From assembly GCA_964543475.1 (NCBI GenBank), contig CAZIYJ010000015.1, positions 1 to 63,474 of the forward strand: a DNA stretch of 63,474 nucleotides, given 5' to 3'. The notes beneath the pieces are model-generated. The model was not told where the DNA came from and made no database searches. It worked only from the letters and a program-made list of their open reading frames with translations. The stretch comes from JAYSYM01 sp964543475. GTDB lineage: Bacteria; Bdellovibrionota; Bdellovibrionia; Bdellovibrionales; JAMPXM01. Shown piece after piece: positions 18,114 to 26,691 of the stretch; within the stretch, counting starts at the first letter, position 1, and every line of letters starts with the position of its first letter. Position numbers and translations under genes: made by a program.

Positions 18114-18576
18114 ACACTTGGCTGATGGTCAGCACTTGATCAGCAAGGCGCCGACTTCCTAAATTTAAACCCAAGCCATTGCAAAGCAAGTCAGTTGCAG
18201 GCTTCAGCGGTAGCCACCTAGTTTCTTTCTGATAGGCGAAGTCTATAAACCCAGGTGCTACCACCTGGTTCATTTATTTAAATGCCTTGAACATTCAGAC
18301 CGCTATTTTTCCACTACAGGAGAAATCACCAACTTCTATTTTTCACCAACTAAATTCCCCAAATTGAAATCCAAAAAATTTCCTATTTTTTGGATAGCAT
18401 GTCCGAAGTTCAAGACTCCAATCTAGTGTGTCACTCGCAGTCACTCACTGTCCCTGCGCGCTAAATTGCAAATCTCAATCTGCCATAGCCGTTCGTACTT
18501 AAGCATTCGCATCTTGATAGTCCACAGCAGCACGAAGGTCAGAAATTTATTTACACGCATGCAAAGGAGAATAATC
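18114..18576. promoter_or_regulatory. Region upstream of the excisionase-like gene, with hairpins
   Basis: No supported gene. Two inverted repeats are clear: CCAGGTG/CACCTGG at 18251-18268, and a perfect 11-bp pair ATCCAAAAAAT / ATTTTTTGGAT at 18369-18379 and 18385-18395. The second lies in A/T-rich DNA about 180 bp before the HTH gene and could be an operator or a weak terminator. The promoter of the xis-int pair should be here. Confidence 0.4.
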
Positions 18577-18831
18577 ATGCGAAGTGCAGCTAGAGATTCT
18601 GTGGTTCAGCCACAGGACGCGTTCTTTGACAATCTAAAGGGGTGGATGAGACCTCAGGAAGTAGCGAATACATTCGGTATCTCGGTGCTAACAATTTATT
18701 CTTGGAAAGCGAAAGCTAAGACAAGAAAAGTTCCTGAGGGACTCTTTATAAAATTTAATCGGCAGCTTTATGTGCGTACGGATGTTCTAAAGCGCTGGGT
18801 ATCTTCTCAAAATGATCACGTTCAATTGTGA
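18577..18831 (+). CDS. Excisionase-like helix-turn-helix protein
   Basis: An 84-residue protein. The start is fixed by AGGAG 6-7 bases before ATG 18577. Residues 25-50 read as a MerR/Xis-type HTH (RPQEVANTFGISVLTIYSWKA), followed by a wing with a basic VPEGLFIKF segment. It is 18 bp upstream of the integrase gene. It is probably a recombination directionality factor or element repressor; which one is not clear from sequence. Confidence 0.75.
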   Translation: MRSAARDSVVQPQDAFFDNLKGWMRPQEVANTFGISVLTIYSWKAKAKTRKVPEGLFIKFNRQLYVRTDVLKRWVSSQNDHVQL

Positions 18832-18849
18832 TCAGAAACGGAAGTATCA

Positions 18850-20001
18850 ATGTCAGTCAGAAAAATTAAAACAAGTACGGGCGAAACTAAATGGGAAGTC
18901 AGAGTTTACGAAAACGGCCGAGGTTCAAAAAGAACTACTCGGCGGTTTCATCGTAAAGATGACGCTGAAGCGTTTGAAGTGCAATTCAAGTCCCAGCTTT
19001 TAAATCGTGAGAACGATCCTTTTCATGGAATGTCTTTGAAAGATCGAACTTTTAGAGAAGAGGCTGATTACTGGCTCCAAAGTGCAAAGTTAAAATTCTC
19101 CGCAAGCCATGTTGTAAGAGTTGAAGGTGTAATGAGAGAACTTCTTCCAGAAATCGGGGATTTCAAGGTTGATAGATTTACTCCAGAATTCCTCACTCGT
19201 TTACAACACAGAGAAAAAGCAAAAGGTTCAGCGAATTCAACTGTGAATCGCAAAACAGAAGCGATCACGACCATTCTCAACTTTTCAGTTAAACATCGTC
19301 GGATTCCATATAATCCGACGAAGGGTTTTGAAAAGTTACGAAGAGAAACTAAAGAGACAGCTTTTTGGGATAAGAATGAGGCGATTTCGTTTTTAGAAAA
19401 GATGAATGAGGTTTATCCAGAAGGTAATTCGAAGCGTTGGGTCTATGTTGCTTATCTTCTGGCTTTGAATACTGCGATGAGAGCTGGAGAAATTTGGGGC
19501 TTGCGGGTTGGTGATCTTTTGAAAGACAAAGATTTAATTGTCGTCGAAAGACAGTTTAATCGAGTGACTTTGGATTTTGGACCAACCAAAAGTAAAAAGA
19601 AACGAATCGTTCCTTGCTCAAAAGCACTTCGAGAAGAACTAGAAAAGTTAGTTGAGGTTAATGAACTTAAACCTAATGACACTTTCTTTTCTAACGAAGA
19701 GGGAAACCCAATTTGCCATGACAATTTCACCGACAGGCAATTTGCTAAAGACCTAAAGCGGTGGGGTGGCAAGCGAGTGCGGTTTCACGATCTTCGGCAC
19801 ACAGCTACGACTCTGATTATTTCAAGCGGAGTTGATATCAAGACAGTTAAAGAAATCTGTGGTCATGCGGATATCGCAACGACGATGGGTTACATACACT
19901 TGCTTGAAGAAAACGTAGTGAACGTCTCGAAAGTATTCTCGCTTGGGCCAAAGAAGGCTGAAGTCATACCGCTTGCACCGACACTCACTTTGCTTAAGTG
20001 A
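18850..20001 (+). CDS. Tyrosine recombinase (integrase)
   Basis: A 383-residue phage-type integrase. An arm-binding N-terminus and a SAM-like core-binding domain (about 65-160) precede the catalytic domain. The active-site set is R211 (AMRAGEIWGL), K about 250, H313-x-x-R316, H339 in CGHAD and nucleophile Y348 in TMGYIHL. It ends 117 bp from the attL repeat in the initiator tRNA. All catalytic residues are present, so it may be active. Confidence 0.93.
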   Translation: MSVRKIKTSTGETKWEVRVYENGRGSKRTTRRFHRKDDAEAFEVQFKSQLLNRENDPFHGMSLKDRTFREEADYWLQSAKLKFSASHVVRVEGVMRELLPEIGDFKVDRFTPEFLTRLQHREKAKGSANSTVNRKTEAITTILNFSVKHRRIPYNPTKGFEKLRRETKETAFWDKNEAISFLEKMNEVYPEGNSKRWVYVAYLLALNTAMRAGEIWGLRVGDLLKDKDLIVVERQFNRVTLDFGPTKSKKKRIVPCSKALREELEKLVEVNELKPNDTFFSNEEGNPICHDNFTDRQFAKDLKRWGGKRVRFHDLRHTATTLIISSGVDIKTVKEICGHADIATTMGYIHLLEENVVNVSKVFSLGPKKAEVIPLAPTLTLLK

Positions 20002-20030
20002 GGCGAGGTAAGGATGAGTTTGGCAGTCGG

Positions 20031-20060
20031 TGGACTATCGGTGGACTATTTTGCAGAAAA
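20031..20060. promoter_or_regulatory. Probable integrase arm-type sites
   Basis: A 10-bp motif (GGTGGACTAT) occurs twice in tandem here, 60-90 bp inside the attL repeat. Related copies in opposite orientation lie at about 26319-26346, and a more diverged one at about 15612-15640, both near the other tRNA 3' halves. The position and repetition fit integrase arm-binding sites. Confidence 0.5.
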
Positions 20061-20118
20061 TGACGTAGAACTCCGATCTCTCGAATTCCGTTTTTCTCTA
20101 GTGATACTGATTAGTTGG

Positions 20119-20199
<81 letters not shown>

Positions 20200-20292
20200 A
20201 CAAGTGATCTGGAGACGTGAAACTAAGGGTTTAGGCCCTTAAGGTCAATTTAAATAATCGCCAGATTTGAGCGGTTTAGAGGCATTTGCCCA

Positions 20293-20829
20293 CTATCGTG
20301 AGCTATCGCCAGGTAGAAGTCGTTGCGGCAAGTTTTCAAACGAAACCAGATTGTCGTTTTGAAATTTCAGTACCCAATAGCGATCAAAAGCTTTGCCCCA
20401 TTTTTTTGGCGCTTTTGACGCTCCAAACTCGCGAGCAATATCGGCGAGGGTCTCGTGCTGCCACGCAATCAATACGATCTTACCGTCGTAGGCCCGATGA
20501 TTTGATACGAGCTCAACTAAATCTGCAACTTCATCGCGGTCATAAGGAGTCTGAATTTCTAACTTAAGCGCCGCAGAAATTGGCTGCAAAGTTTGAATCG
20601 AACGAATCGATCCAGTTTTCTTATGCGGCTTCAGTGCAATCAAGTGAGCTATTTGTTGTTTTGCGAAAAGTTTAGGTAATGCATTCGCCCGCGCCCAGCC
20701 ACGCTTCGAAAGCTCGCGACCTTCTTCTTCGAGCGGCTCTTCGCCATGGCGCACGAGTATGATCTTGCTCGGCATCGAGTACCCAACCGCCGAAAAGAGC
20801 AAAATCGTAATAAGGAGGAGAGTCTTCAT
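20293..20829 (-). CDS. Histidine phosphatase family protein, exported
   Basis: A 178-residue SixA/phosphoglycerate-mutase-like phosphatase with the catalytic RHGE motif just after a signal peptide (MKTLLLITILLFSAVGYS). The second histidine is in AWQHETLADIA. The start chosen at ATG 20829 gives a clean signal peptide; a frame from 20859 adds ten residues. The exported location suggests phosphomonoester hydrolysis outside the cytoplasm. The substrate is unknown. Confidence 0.8.
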   Translation of the reverse strand: MKTLLLITILLFSAVGYSMPSKIILVRHGEEPLEEEGRELSKRGWARANALPKLFAKQQIAHLIALKPHKKTGSIRSIQTLQPISAALKLEIQTPYDRDEVADLVELVSNHRAYDGKIVLIAWQHETLADIAREFGASKAPKKWGKAFDRYWVLKFQNDNLVSFENLPQRLLPGDSSR

Positions 20830-20849
20830 GAGGCTTTTACTGTGCACGT

Positions 20850-20966
20850 TTAATACCATGGCCCGGACGAATAAACGGTCGATGCGCTGTCGAACTTCTT
20901 ATCAAGCTCCCCACCTTGAGCCCCTGCTCTGTTTTCTTCGAGCAAATGAACATAGCCCATCGTACT
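20850..20966 (-). pseudogene. C-terminal remnant of a second tyrosine integrase
   Basis: Residues STMGYVHLLEEN, followed by 26 more to a stop, match the end of the intact integrase (TTMGYIHLLEEN, including the nucleophilic tyrosine). The DNA is also clearly related there. The rest of the gene is absent. The remnant points to the left, opposite to the intact integrase, as expected for the integrase end of an element inverted relative to it. Confidence 0.65.
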
Positions 20967-21054
20967 GGGATTTTGTTGAAAGCAGATTTCAACTTCCCCA
21001 TTGATAGAATAGCCGACACGCATTAAAATAGCGCGTCGGCAAACTTTAGTAGAA

Positions 21055-21579
21055 CTACTCGAGTCCCTGCAAAGACGAGGCGATAGAATAACTTTGTCTC
21101 GGTATTCTCGCTGCGGATGTTGGCACTTCGTCCGCTGTCGGCTCAATCACTAGAACTGGAACAGGTGATACCTTTTCAAGTTGTTCTGAAACACTTCCTA
21201 ACAACCATTTTGAAAGGCGCGACCGATTCTCTCGTACAAGGATTAAAAGATCCGCATCTGTTTTCGATACGTATTTTCGAATCTCGTCTGCAACGTTTTC
21301 TGCGTGTGAAGAATCAGACGGTAATACCCTCACTCCAGCAGCAAAGAAACTATCTTTAACTGCATGTAATAGGTCGGCCGCGACTTCGTCTGCTAAATCG
21401 TATTTTCTTGCATTATATAAAGACCACGGCATTAAAACGGCAGCCGGGTGAACAATCGATAAAATCATGACGTCGTCCACTATCTGTTTCTTCTGCATTG
21501 ATTGTATTATGCGGTTCATTTGCGGAAACCATTGTTTTTCCATAGCTGTGGGTTCAACAGCGAGAATTGCTCTTTTCAT
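21055..21579 (-). CDS. Universal stress protein (UspA family)
   Basis: A 174-residue single-domain protein. It opens MKRAILAVEPT and has the ATP-site style region near the C-terminus (WLLGSVSEQLEKVSPVPVLVIEP), which matches the G-2x-G-9x-G(S/T) pattern loosely. A tail of about 25 residues follows the domain. Its neighbours (Rnk-like factor, Kef antiporter, sensor kinase) suggest an energy or ion stress module. It is preceded on its strand by a hairpin-rich leader. Confidence 0.85.
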   Translation of the reverse strand: MKRAILAVEPTAMEKQWFPQMNRIIQSMQKKQIVDDVMILSIVHPAAVLMPWSLYNARKYDLADEVAADLLHAVKDSFFAAGVRVLPSDSSHAENVADEIRKYVSKTDADLLILVRENRSRLSKWLLGSVSEQLEKVSPVPVLVIEPTADEVPTSAARIPRQSYSIASSLQGLE

Positions 21580-21974
21580 TTAAAATCCTCTCATTTTATA
21601 AATTTAAAGTCTGTACTCACCGAGAGCTTCTACTCTAAGACCCAAAAGGGCTGCTCCCAACGGAGCAGGGATGGAAATCCTTCCCTTTGAAGGCCTCTGG
21701 CAACACACCTCTGCGTGAGACTAAAAAATTGATTTCATAATGATTTGTTTAAGGGATGACAACGCCGCTCGAACTTAAGTTCGGGTAGCAGGAGCTACAG
21801 AAAGATGAGGAGGCCTGATTGGTGTGTCATGTATCTATTATACCATCTTAATGGACATTGTCGAAACACGGTTCCCTTTTGTCTAACGTTGAAGGAGCAG
21901 CCTGCACTGGATGTGACAATGCAGGCCGCTCAAGCAGATATGCTATAGATCAACCGACACACCTGCTATCGAAT
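21580..21974 (-). promoter_or_regulatory. Leader between Rnk-like and Usp genes with several hairpins
   Basis: No gene. Read upstream of usp there are CTGCTCC/GGAGCAG (21651-21657 with 21662-21668), a neighbouring GGGA...TCCC stem, a palindrome CGAACTTAAGTTCG at 21770-21783, and GCCTGCA/TGCAGGC (21900-21906 with 21920-21926). The last could terminate the Rnk-like gene. The group near usp could be a structured 5' leader; I cannot match it to a known riboswitch. Confidence 0.4.
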
Positions 21975-22370
21975 TTATAAATGTAAATCCCCGGCTGCTT
22001 CAGGTTGATAGGAAACGGAAACTACTTGCAGCCGATTTGATTTACCATTTGGCATTGGCCATTCAATCTTTCGGCCGAGACGCATCCCGATTAGAGCTGC
22101 GCCCACCGGAGCGAGAACCGAAACCTTCATTTTAGTAACGTCGGCGTCTGCTGGATACACGAGAGTGACTTCGCGCTCGTTGCCGGATTCATCAACGAAA
22201 CACACGGACGAATTCATCGTTACGAGATCTCTTGGTGTGTTCTGCTGTGGAATAACAGTGGCTCTCCCGAGTTCTTCTTCTAAAGCACTTCCTTGTTGGC
22301 CAGCGTGATAAACGAGCAGCGATAGACGTTCGTAATCTTGTTCAGTGATCAGAAGTTCATTCAGAACCAT
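21975..22370 (-). CDS. rnk: Rnk-like GreA/GreB-family nucleoside diphosphate kinase regulator
   Basis: A 131-residue protein. A short N-terminal helical region (ITEQDYERLSLLV, ELGRA) precedes the GreA/GreB C-terminal FKBP-like domain (VTLVYPADAD, ISVLAPVGAALIG-like segment, LGRKIEWPMPNG). This layout, with a shortened coiled coil, is that of Rnk, which binds RNA polymerase without strong cleavage activity. It lies in the same cargo block as usp and the Kef antiporter. Confidence 0.85.
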   Translation of the reverse strand: MVLNELLITEQDYERLSLLVYHAGQQGSALEEELGRATVIPQQNTPRDLVTMNSSVCFVDESGNEREVTLVYPADADVTKMKVSVLAPVGAALIGMRLGRKIEWPMPNGKSNRLQVVSVSYQPEAAGDLHL

Positions 22371-22728
22371 AAGACATCCTTTTTTAACGAATAATAAATG
22401 TAAATAGAAAAACTCAGATGAATGATCTCATCTGAAAATCTTAAAACTGTAGCGGGCTTGAGGTAAGCGGAGCGTGCGCTAGCTTACCGAGACTGTGGAA
22501 AGATCAATACCACCGACGTAATGAACGCTATGCAAATCATCTGCGAAACATTTGAATTTCGGAACGTAGTATTAGTCATGCTTCATACTATCAAAATCTG
22601 TTCATTAAAGCAATCGCGGCGTGGCCACGCGCCACACAGAGTATCTCGACAGAGATAACCTCAATAAAATCATTGGTAAATGACTGACCAAGTTTCTTAG
22701 ACTACAAGTAGCCAATCACGGAGATTCA
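22371..22728. promoter_or_regulatory. Divergent intergenic region, rnk-like and PAS kinase
   Basis: About 360 bp without a gene between divergently transcribed genes; both promoters should lie here. A hairpin GGTAAGC / GCTTACC is at 22462-22488. Nothing else is recognisable. Confidence 0.4.
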
Positions 22729-23874
22729 ATGACAAATCAAGAAATTGTGTCAGCAGCTATCCCGTCTTCAGATATTTTGAGCGCATTGTTTACAAGTGTG
22801 GACGATGGAATAGTAGTCACCGACAACAGCGGCCATATACTTTTTGAAAATGCGGCGGCTAAAAAGATCAATGACAATGTTGAAATCCCAACAGATCCGA
22901 AAGAGCGGCTTGAGCATTATTCGCGGAGCGATGAGAGTGACCCGACTCCGCTGGGTTTTAGAGATCTCCCATTTTTTCGAGCCCTTTACGAAGGAGAAGT
23001 AAAAGGCTTAGAGCTTAATATGAGAACTGACAAAGGCGGAATGAAGGCCTTGGTATGTAATAGTAAAGCTCTTTATGGGGCGACTGGCGAAAAGATCGGA
23101 GCGGTTGTCGTCTTTCATGATCGAACGGCTGAACGCGAAGCCTACTTACAAAAGTTGAAACTCGAAAACGAGCACACTGAGCTTCTTCGGATAAACACTG
23201 AGCTTGAGAGGTTTTCTGCAATTGCTGCTCATGATTTAAAATCGCCTCTGAATTCGATTACCCAGTTCGTCGATCTCTTGCATGAGGAACTTGATGGGAA
23301 AATTAGTGACGATCAAAAAGAACTTCTAACTTATGTCTCTCGCGCGGGTGGCCGCCTTCGGACTCTGATTGACGACTTGCTCGCTTATGCACGCGCAGGC
23401 AACGTTGGTAAGCAGTTTGGACGAGTTGATATGAATAAGCTTACTGAGAATGTTCTCACCTCACTCAAAGGACAGATTGATTCTCTTAATGCCTCGATCG
23501 AAGTCAACAATCTTCCCGAAGCAATGGGAGACAAGCTTGGCCTTTCACAGTTGATGCAAAATCTGATTGGGAATGCGCTGAAATATAAGTCGGAGATGGA
23601 TCCAGTAATAAAGGTAACATGTTCGCAAGATGGCGACGACCAATGGCATTTTGTGATTGCTGACAACGGCTTAGGAATCAGCGAACACAATCAGCTCGCT
23701 GCTTTTGAACTTTTCAAACGTGTCGATGGAGCTTCGCAAGCCGAAGGGACCGGATTGGGCTTGCCGATTTGTAAGCGAATCGTTGAATCGCATGGAGGTA
23801 AAATTTGGATTGAGTCCATAGAAGGTTGTGGCACAACCATGCACTTCACTCTGCCTCTGTCGTTAGATAATTGA
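22729..23874 (+). CDS. PAS-domain sensor histidine kinase, cytoplasmic
   Basis: A 381-residue kinase without membrane segments. A PAS domain (about 15-135, with GIVVTDNSGHILFEN) and a short coiled coil precede HisKA with H168 in AIAAHDLKSPLN. An HATPase domain follows with NLIGNALKY, DNGLGIS and GTGLGLPICKRIV. The architecture resembles phytochrome-type and bacteriophytochrome-like kinases' output part. No response regulator gene is adjacent, so the partner is unknown. It converges with the Kef gene, overlapping 12 bp. Confidence 0.9.
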   Translation: MTNQEIVSAAIPSSDILSALFTSVDDGIVVTDNSGHILFENAAAKKINDNVEIPTDPKERLEHYSRSDESDPTPLGFRDLPFFRALYEGEVKGLELNMRTDKGGMKALVCNSKALYGATGEKIGAVVVFHDRTAEREAYLQKLKLENEHTELLRINTELERFSAIAAHDLKSPLNSITQFVDLLHEELDGKISDDQKELLTYVSRAGGRLRTLIDDLLAYARAGNVGKQFGRVDMNKLTENVLTSLKGQIDSLNASIEVNNLPEAMGDKLGLSQLMQNLIGNALKYKSEMDPVIKVTCSQDGDDQWHFVIADNGLGISEHNQLAAFELFKRVDGASQAEGTGLGLPICKRIVESHGGKIWIESIEGCGTTMHFTLPLSLDN

Positions 23875-26106
23875 CGACTGTTTTAGGAGACGAATTCGAT
23901 CACGGTGTCCGAATATCCAGACTACATCTCCCCGCTCAATAATTGTCGTGCTCTCAGGGTTGAGCATACGTTGATTTTGTCTCTCGATTCCGACTACTAA
24001 ACCGCCAAACTGTTCACCAAAACCAACGTCACGAATTGTTCGATTTACATAAGCAGAATTCTCGTGAATCTCGACTGCCTCAAGGCCAAATAGCTCATCG
24101 TGGGTAGTAGATGACGAGCTGTTGTCTGCTTTCAGAAGGTCTTGGGCTAAAGCCATTTGCTCATCAGTTCCTACGAGAAATATTTCGTCGTTAGGCAAAA
24201 GTCGCTCTGATCTGCTTGGCGCAAAGATCCTTCGATTGCCTCTGTCGATCATCGCCACTGTGGCACCCGTTTGACTTCGGAACTTACATTCTTCAAGGCT
24301 CTGGCCAGCTACGCGAGAATCTGATGAGAGTACTACTTTTTGCAGTGTCGCATCCCACGGAGCTAATTGCGGGAGTTGTGCAAGTGACTCAACCTCTGCA
24401 AGCTCTTTTGCATTCAAATTTTTGAGGAACCTACCTTCGATCACGGAATAGAACCGCCCGAGATATTTTCTGAAAATAAAAATCAGAACAGGCGTCGAAA
24501 TCAAAGTGATTATTGGAAGTAACCGAACAACTGTAAAGCGATTGATGGTAAACTCTACTAAAATTAATCCCAAGATTGAACGCGCTATAACTAGACCAAA
24601 TTGAAGTCTCTTTAACCGAAAGAGTGTTTCAGCAGTGTTTGTCGATAGCTTCTTTGGCTCGCGAAGGACCACTGCCATAAGAAAGGGTGAACATAGAATA
24701 ATGGTCAATACACCAGTGGCTACTCGAGTAATTGAGTTGTCGCCAAAAGCTTCAAGCGCCATAGGTAAAGCGAAGGTCGATGAGGCTAACGTAATTCCTA
24801 GCACCACTACAGTGTTTAGTAACACCAACGGTCCGTATGTTCGCCACAGGAGTTTTAAAGGGCCTTCGCTCGAGGTCGTGTTCATAGCTGTCTGATACTG
24901 ATTCATTCGATCGATGAACTTCGTCGGAAGTTTTCGCTCCAACCAGCTGTACATCGGACCAGAGAACTTAATCATGTAAGGCGTAGTGAAAGTTGTCACA
25001 GCCGACACAGCAATGATAATGGGATAAAGGAAATCACTTACAACATTCAGGCTCACGCCAAGAGTTGCAATAATGAACGAGAATTCACCAATCTGAGCGA
25101 GGCTCATTCCCGCCTGTGTCGAATGCCTCAGACTGCGTCCAGATAGAACGGCGCCAAATCCAGAACCCAAAAGTTTCCCGAATATCGTAAGAAGTGTAAT
25201 CATAACTACCACGCCGAAGTGTTCGCGCAGGATAGCTGGGTTGATTAACATGCCCACAGAGACAAAAAATATGGCGGCAAAAAGGTCTTTAACTGAAGTT
25301 AAAAGATGTTCAATTCTCTCACCTTCATTTGTTTCTGCCAAAATGGAACCCATAATGAAAGCGCCGAGAGCCGCCGAGAACTCGGCCTTGGTAGCCAGCA
25401 CAACCATCAAGAAGCATAGGCTTATAGAAACAATTAATAGAATCTCATCGTTCAACAACTTTCGCGCCCATCGGAAAGCCGTTGGTAGCACGTAAATGCC
25501 GACCAAGAACCAAGCTATCAAGAAAAAGATCAGACGCCCCGACAGGTAGAGAAGATTTGTTTCAGAGAAAGATCCAGGCACACTAATTGCCGACAAGATA
25601 ACCATTATGAGAATGGCCATTAAATCTTCGACGATCAAAATTCCAAATACCAAACTAGCAAAGGCTTGGCCTTTGAGTTTCGCTTCATCGAAAGCTCGAA
25701 TGATAATTGTTGTCGATGACATTGAAAGAATAGCGCCCAAATAGATGCTATCCATTTTCCCCCAGCCGATAGCTCTTCCGAACAGATACCCGACCGCACT
25801 CATCGTGACGATCTCGAAGAACGCTGCGATAAACGCACTCTTCCCCACCTTAGCGAGCTTCTTAAAGCTGAATTCTAACCCGAGACCAAACAGTAGAAAG
25901 ATGACTCCGATTTCTGCCCAAAGCGCTACCCCTGCCGTATCGACGACATTTGGCCACAGCGGGAAGTGCGGACCGACTACAAAACCAGCAATTAAATATC
26001 CGAGGACAATTGGCTGACGAAGCCGACTGAATATTAAAGTACTGATTGCTCCAGCAAACAGGATGAACGCTAAATCTATAATTAAGGGAGGCAAATGGGA
26101 CACCAA
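23863..26106 (-). CDS. Kef-type cation:proton antiporter (CPA2) with TrkA-C domain
   Basis: A 747-residue protein. The first ~385 residues form a Na+/H+ exchanger domain with about 12 helices (GYLIAGFVVGP, MSSTTIIIRAF, FSAALGAFIMGSILAET). Four more helices follow at about 425-555. Cytoplasmic TrkA-C-like regulatory segments (QSLEECKFRSQTGATVAMI and a second near 690) form the C-terminus. It probably exports K+ or Na+ in exchange for H+. The extra helices between transporter and regulatory parts resemble those of YbaL/KefB relatives. Confidence 0.9.
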   Translation of the reverse strand: MVSHLPPLIIDLAFILFAGAISTLIFSRLRQPIVLGYLIAGFVVGPHFPLWPNVVDTAGVALWAEIGVIFLLFGLGLEFSFKKLAKVGKSAFIAAFFEIVTMSAVGYLFGRAIGWGKMDSIYLGAILSMSSTTIIIRAFDEAKLKGQAFASLVFGILIVEDLMAILIMVILSAISVPGSFSETNLLYLSGRLIFFLIAWFLVGIYVLPTAFRWARKLLNDEILLIVSISLCFLMVVLATKAEFSAALGAFIMGSILAETNEGERIEHLLTSVKDLFAAIFFVSVGMLINPAILREHFGVVVMITLLTIFGKLLGSGFGAVLSGRSLRHSTQAGMSLAQIGEFSFIIATLGVSLNVVSDFLYPIIIAVSAVTTFTTPYMIKFSGPMYSWLERKLPTKFIDRMNQYQTAMNTTSSEGPLKLLWRTYGPLVLLNTVVVLGITLASSTFALPMALEAFGDNSITRVATGVLTIILCSPFLMAVVLREPKKLSTNTAETLFRLKRLQFGLVIARSILGLILVEFTINRFTVVRLLPIITLISTPVLIFIFRKYLGRFYSVIEGRFLKNLNAKELAEVESLAQLPQLAPWDATLQKVVLSSDSRVAGQSLEECKFRSQTGATVAMIDRGNRRIFAPSRSERLLPNDEIFLVGTDEQMALAQDLLKADNSSSSTTHDELFGLEAVEIHENSAYVNRTIRDVGFGEQFGGLVVGIERQNQRMLNPESTTIIERGDVVWIFGHRDRIRLLKQSSII

Positions 26107-26317
26107 CGCTCCTGGATCATCAGCAATTTACCAATAAGCAGCACAACCTAAGGATCTCGTAGAAAAGATTAAAATAAACCCTTCACTTTGCACATTAGAT
26201 TTTTAACTTACTAAAGCTAACTTTCTACTCAATTCTCGCGCATCGCCTCGCAGCCGCTCAGTTAACGCACTTGATTCTGCCTAAAGGACGCCTTCGGTAC
26301 ACGATTTTTAGCTTCGT

Positions 26318-26563
26318 TAGTCCACCGTTCGCCTACCGATAGTCCACGAGGGGTAAAAAAAGATCAAAATCGGCCTTCATGTGCCTTACTAAGTTTTCGC
26401 GCTAAATAACTGATTAATAAAAGTATTCGCGTAAAATCGCGAACTTCGAAAGAGTAGGTTCTCCTACTCATAACCCGAAGGTCGTTGGTTTAAATCCAGC
26501 CCCCGCAACAATTTCCAAACGAAAAAAAAGCTCACCAACGGTGGTTTTTTTGTTTCAGCTCAC
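26318..26563. repeat. Right arm of the ~250-bp imperfect inverted repeat
   Basis: This aligns with the reverse complement of 15397-15645, including the tRNA 3' half, the element end on one side and the terminator on the other. Homology on both sides of the tRNA part means chromosomal flank as well as element end was duplicated. Confidence 0.85.
26467..26510 (+). other. Third copy of the initiator tRNA 3' half
   Basis: It begins CTCATAACCCG and ends GCAACA. It differs from the functional copy at one T-loop base (TTTAAA for TTCAAA) and in the CCA end. It is on the opposite strand from the functional tRNA and has no 5' half, so it is a non-functional att remnant. Confidence 0.85.
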
Positions 26564-26691
26564 TCGCCACTCCAAGTTTCGTCAACCTATAGCTTGACGA
26601 TATTCAGAGTGAGCCCGAAGGGTTGAAGGAAGGAGCCTTCAACAAATCCAGACAACTTCAACTTCACTCAGCTAAAAAACTCTGGTGGAAT

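Larger units (their letters stand above)
26107..26691. other. Third att-like site and flanks
   Basis: No supported gene. It holds integrase arm-like repeats (about 26319-26346), an element end homologous to the left one, a tRNA 3' half (26467-26510) and a diverged copy of the terminator (26521-26552). The promoter of the OafA-like gene must lie between about 26560 and 26690. Confidence 0.6.

Noticed and set aside
18049..18273. 74-codon minus-strand frame after the unknown ORF
   Set aside because: No start signal and no family; it partly lies opposite the end of the plus-strand ORF.
26623..26691. TTG-initiated extension of the OafA-like protein
   Set aside because: The 23 extra residues have no counterpart in the family, and ATG 26692 begins shortly before the conserved YRPEVDGLRG.
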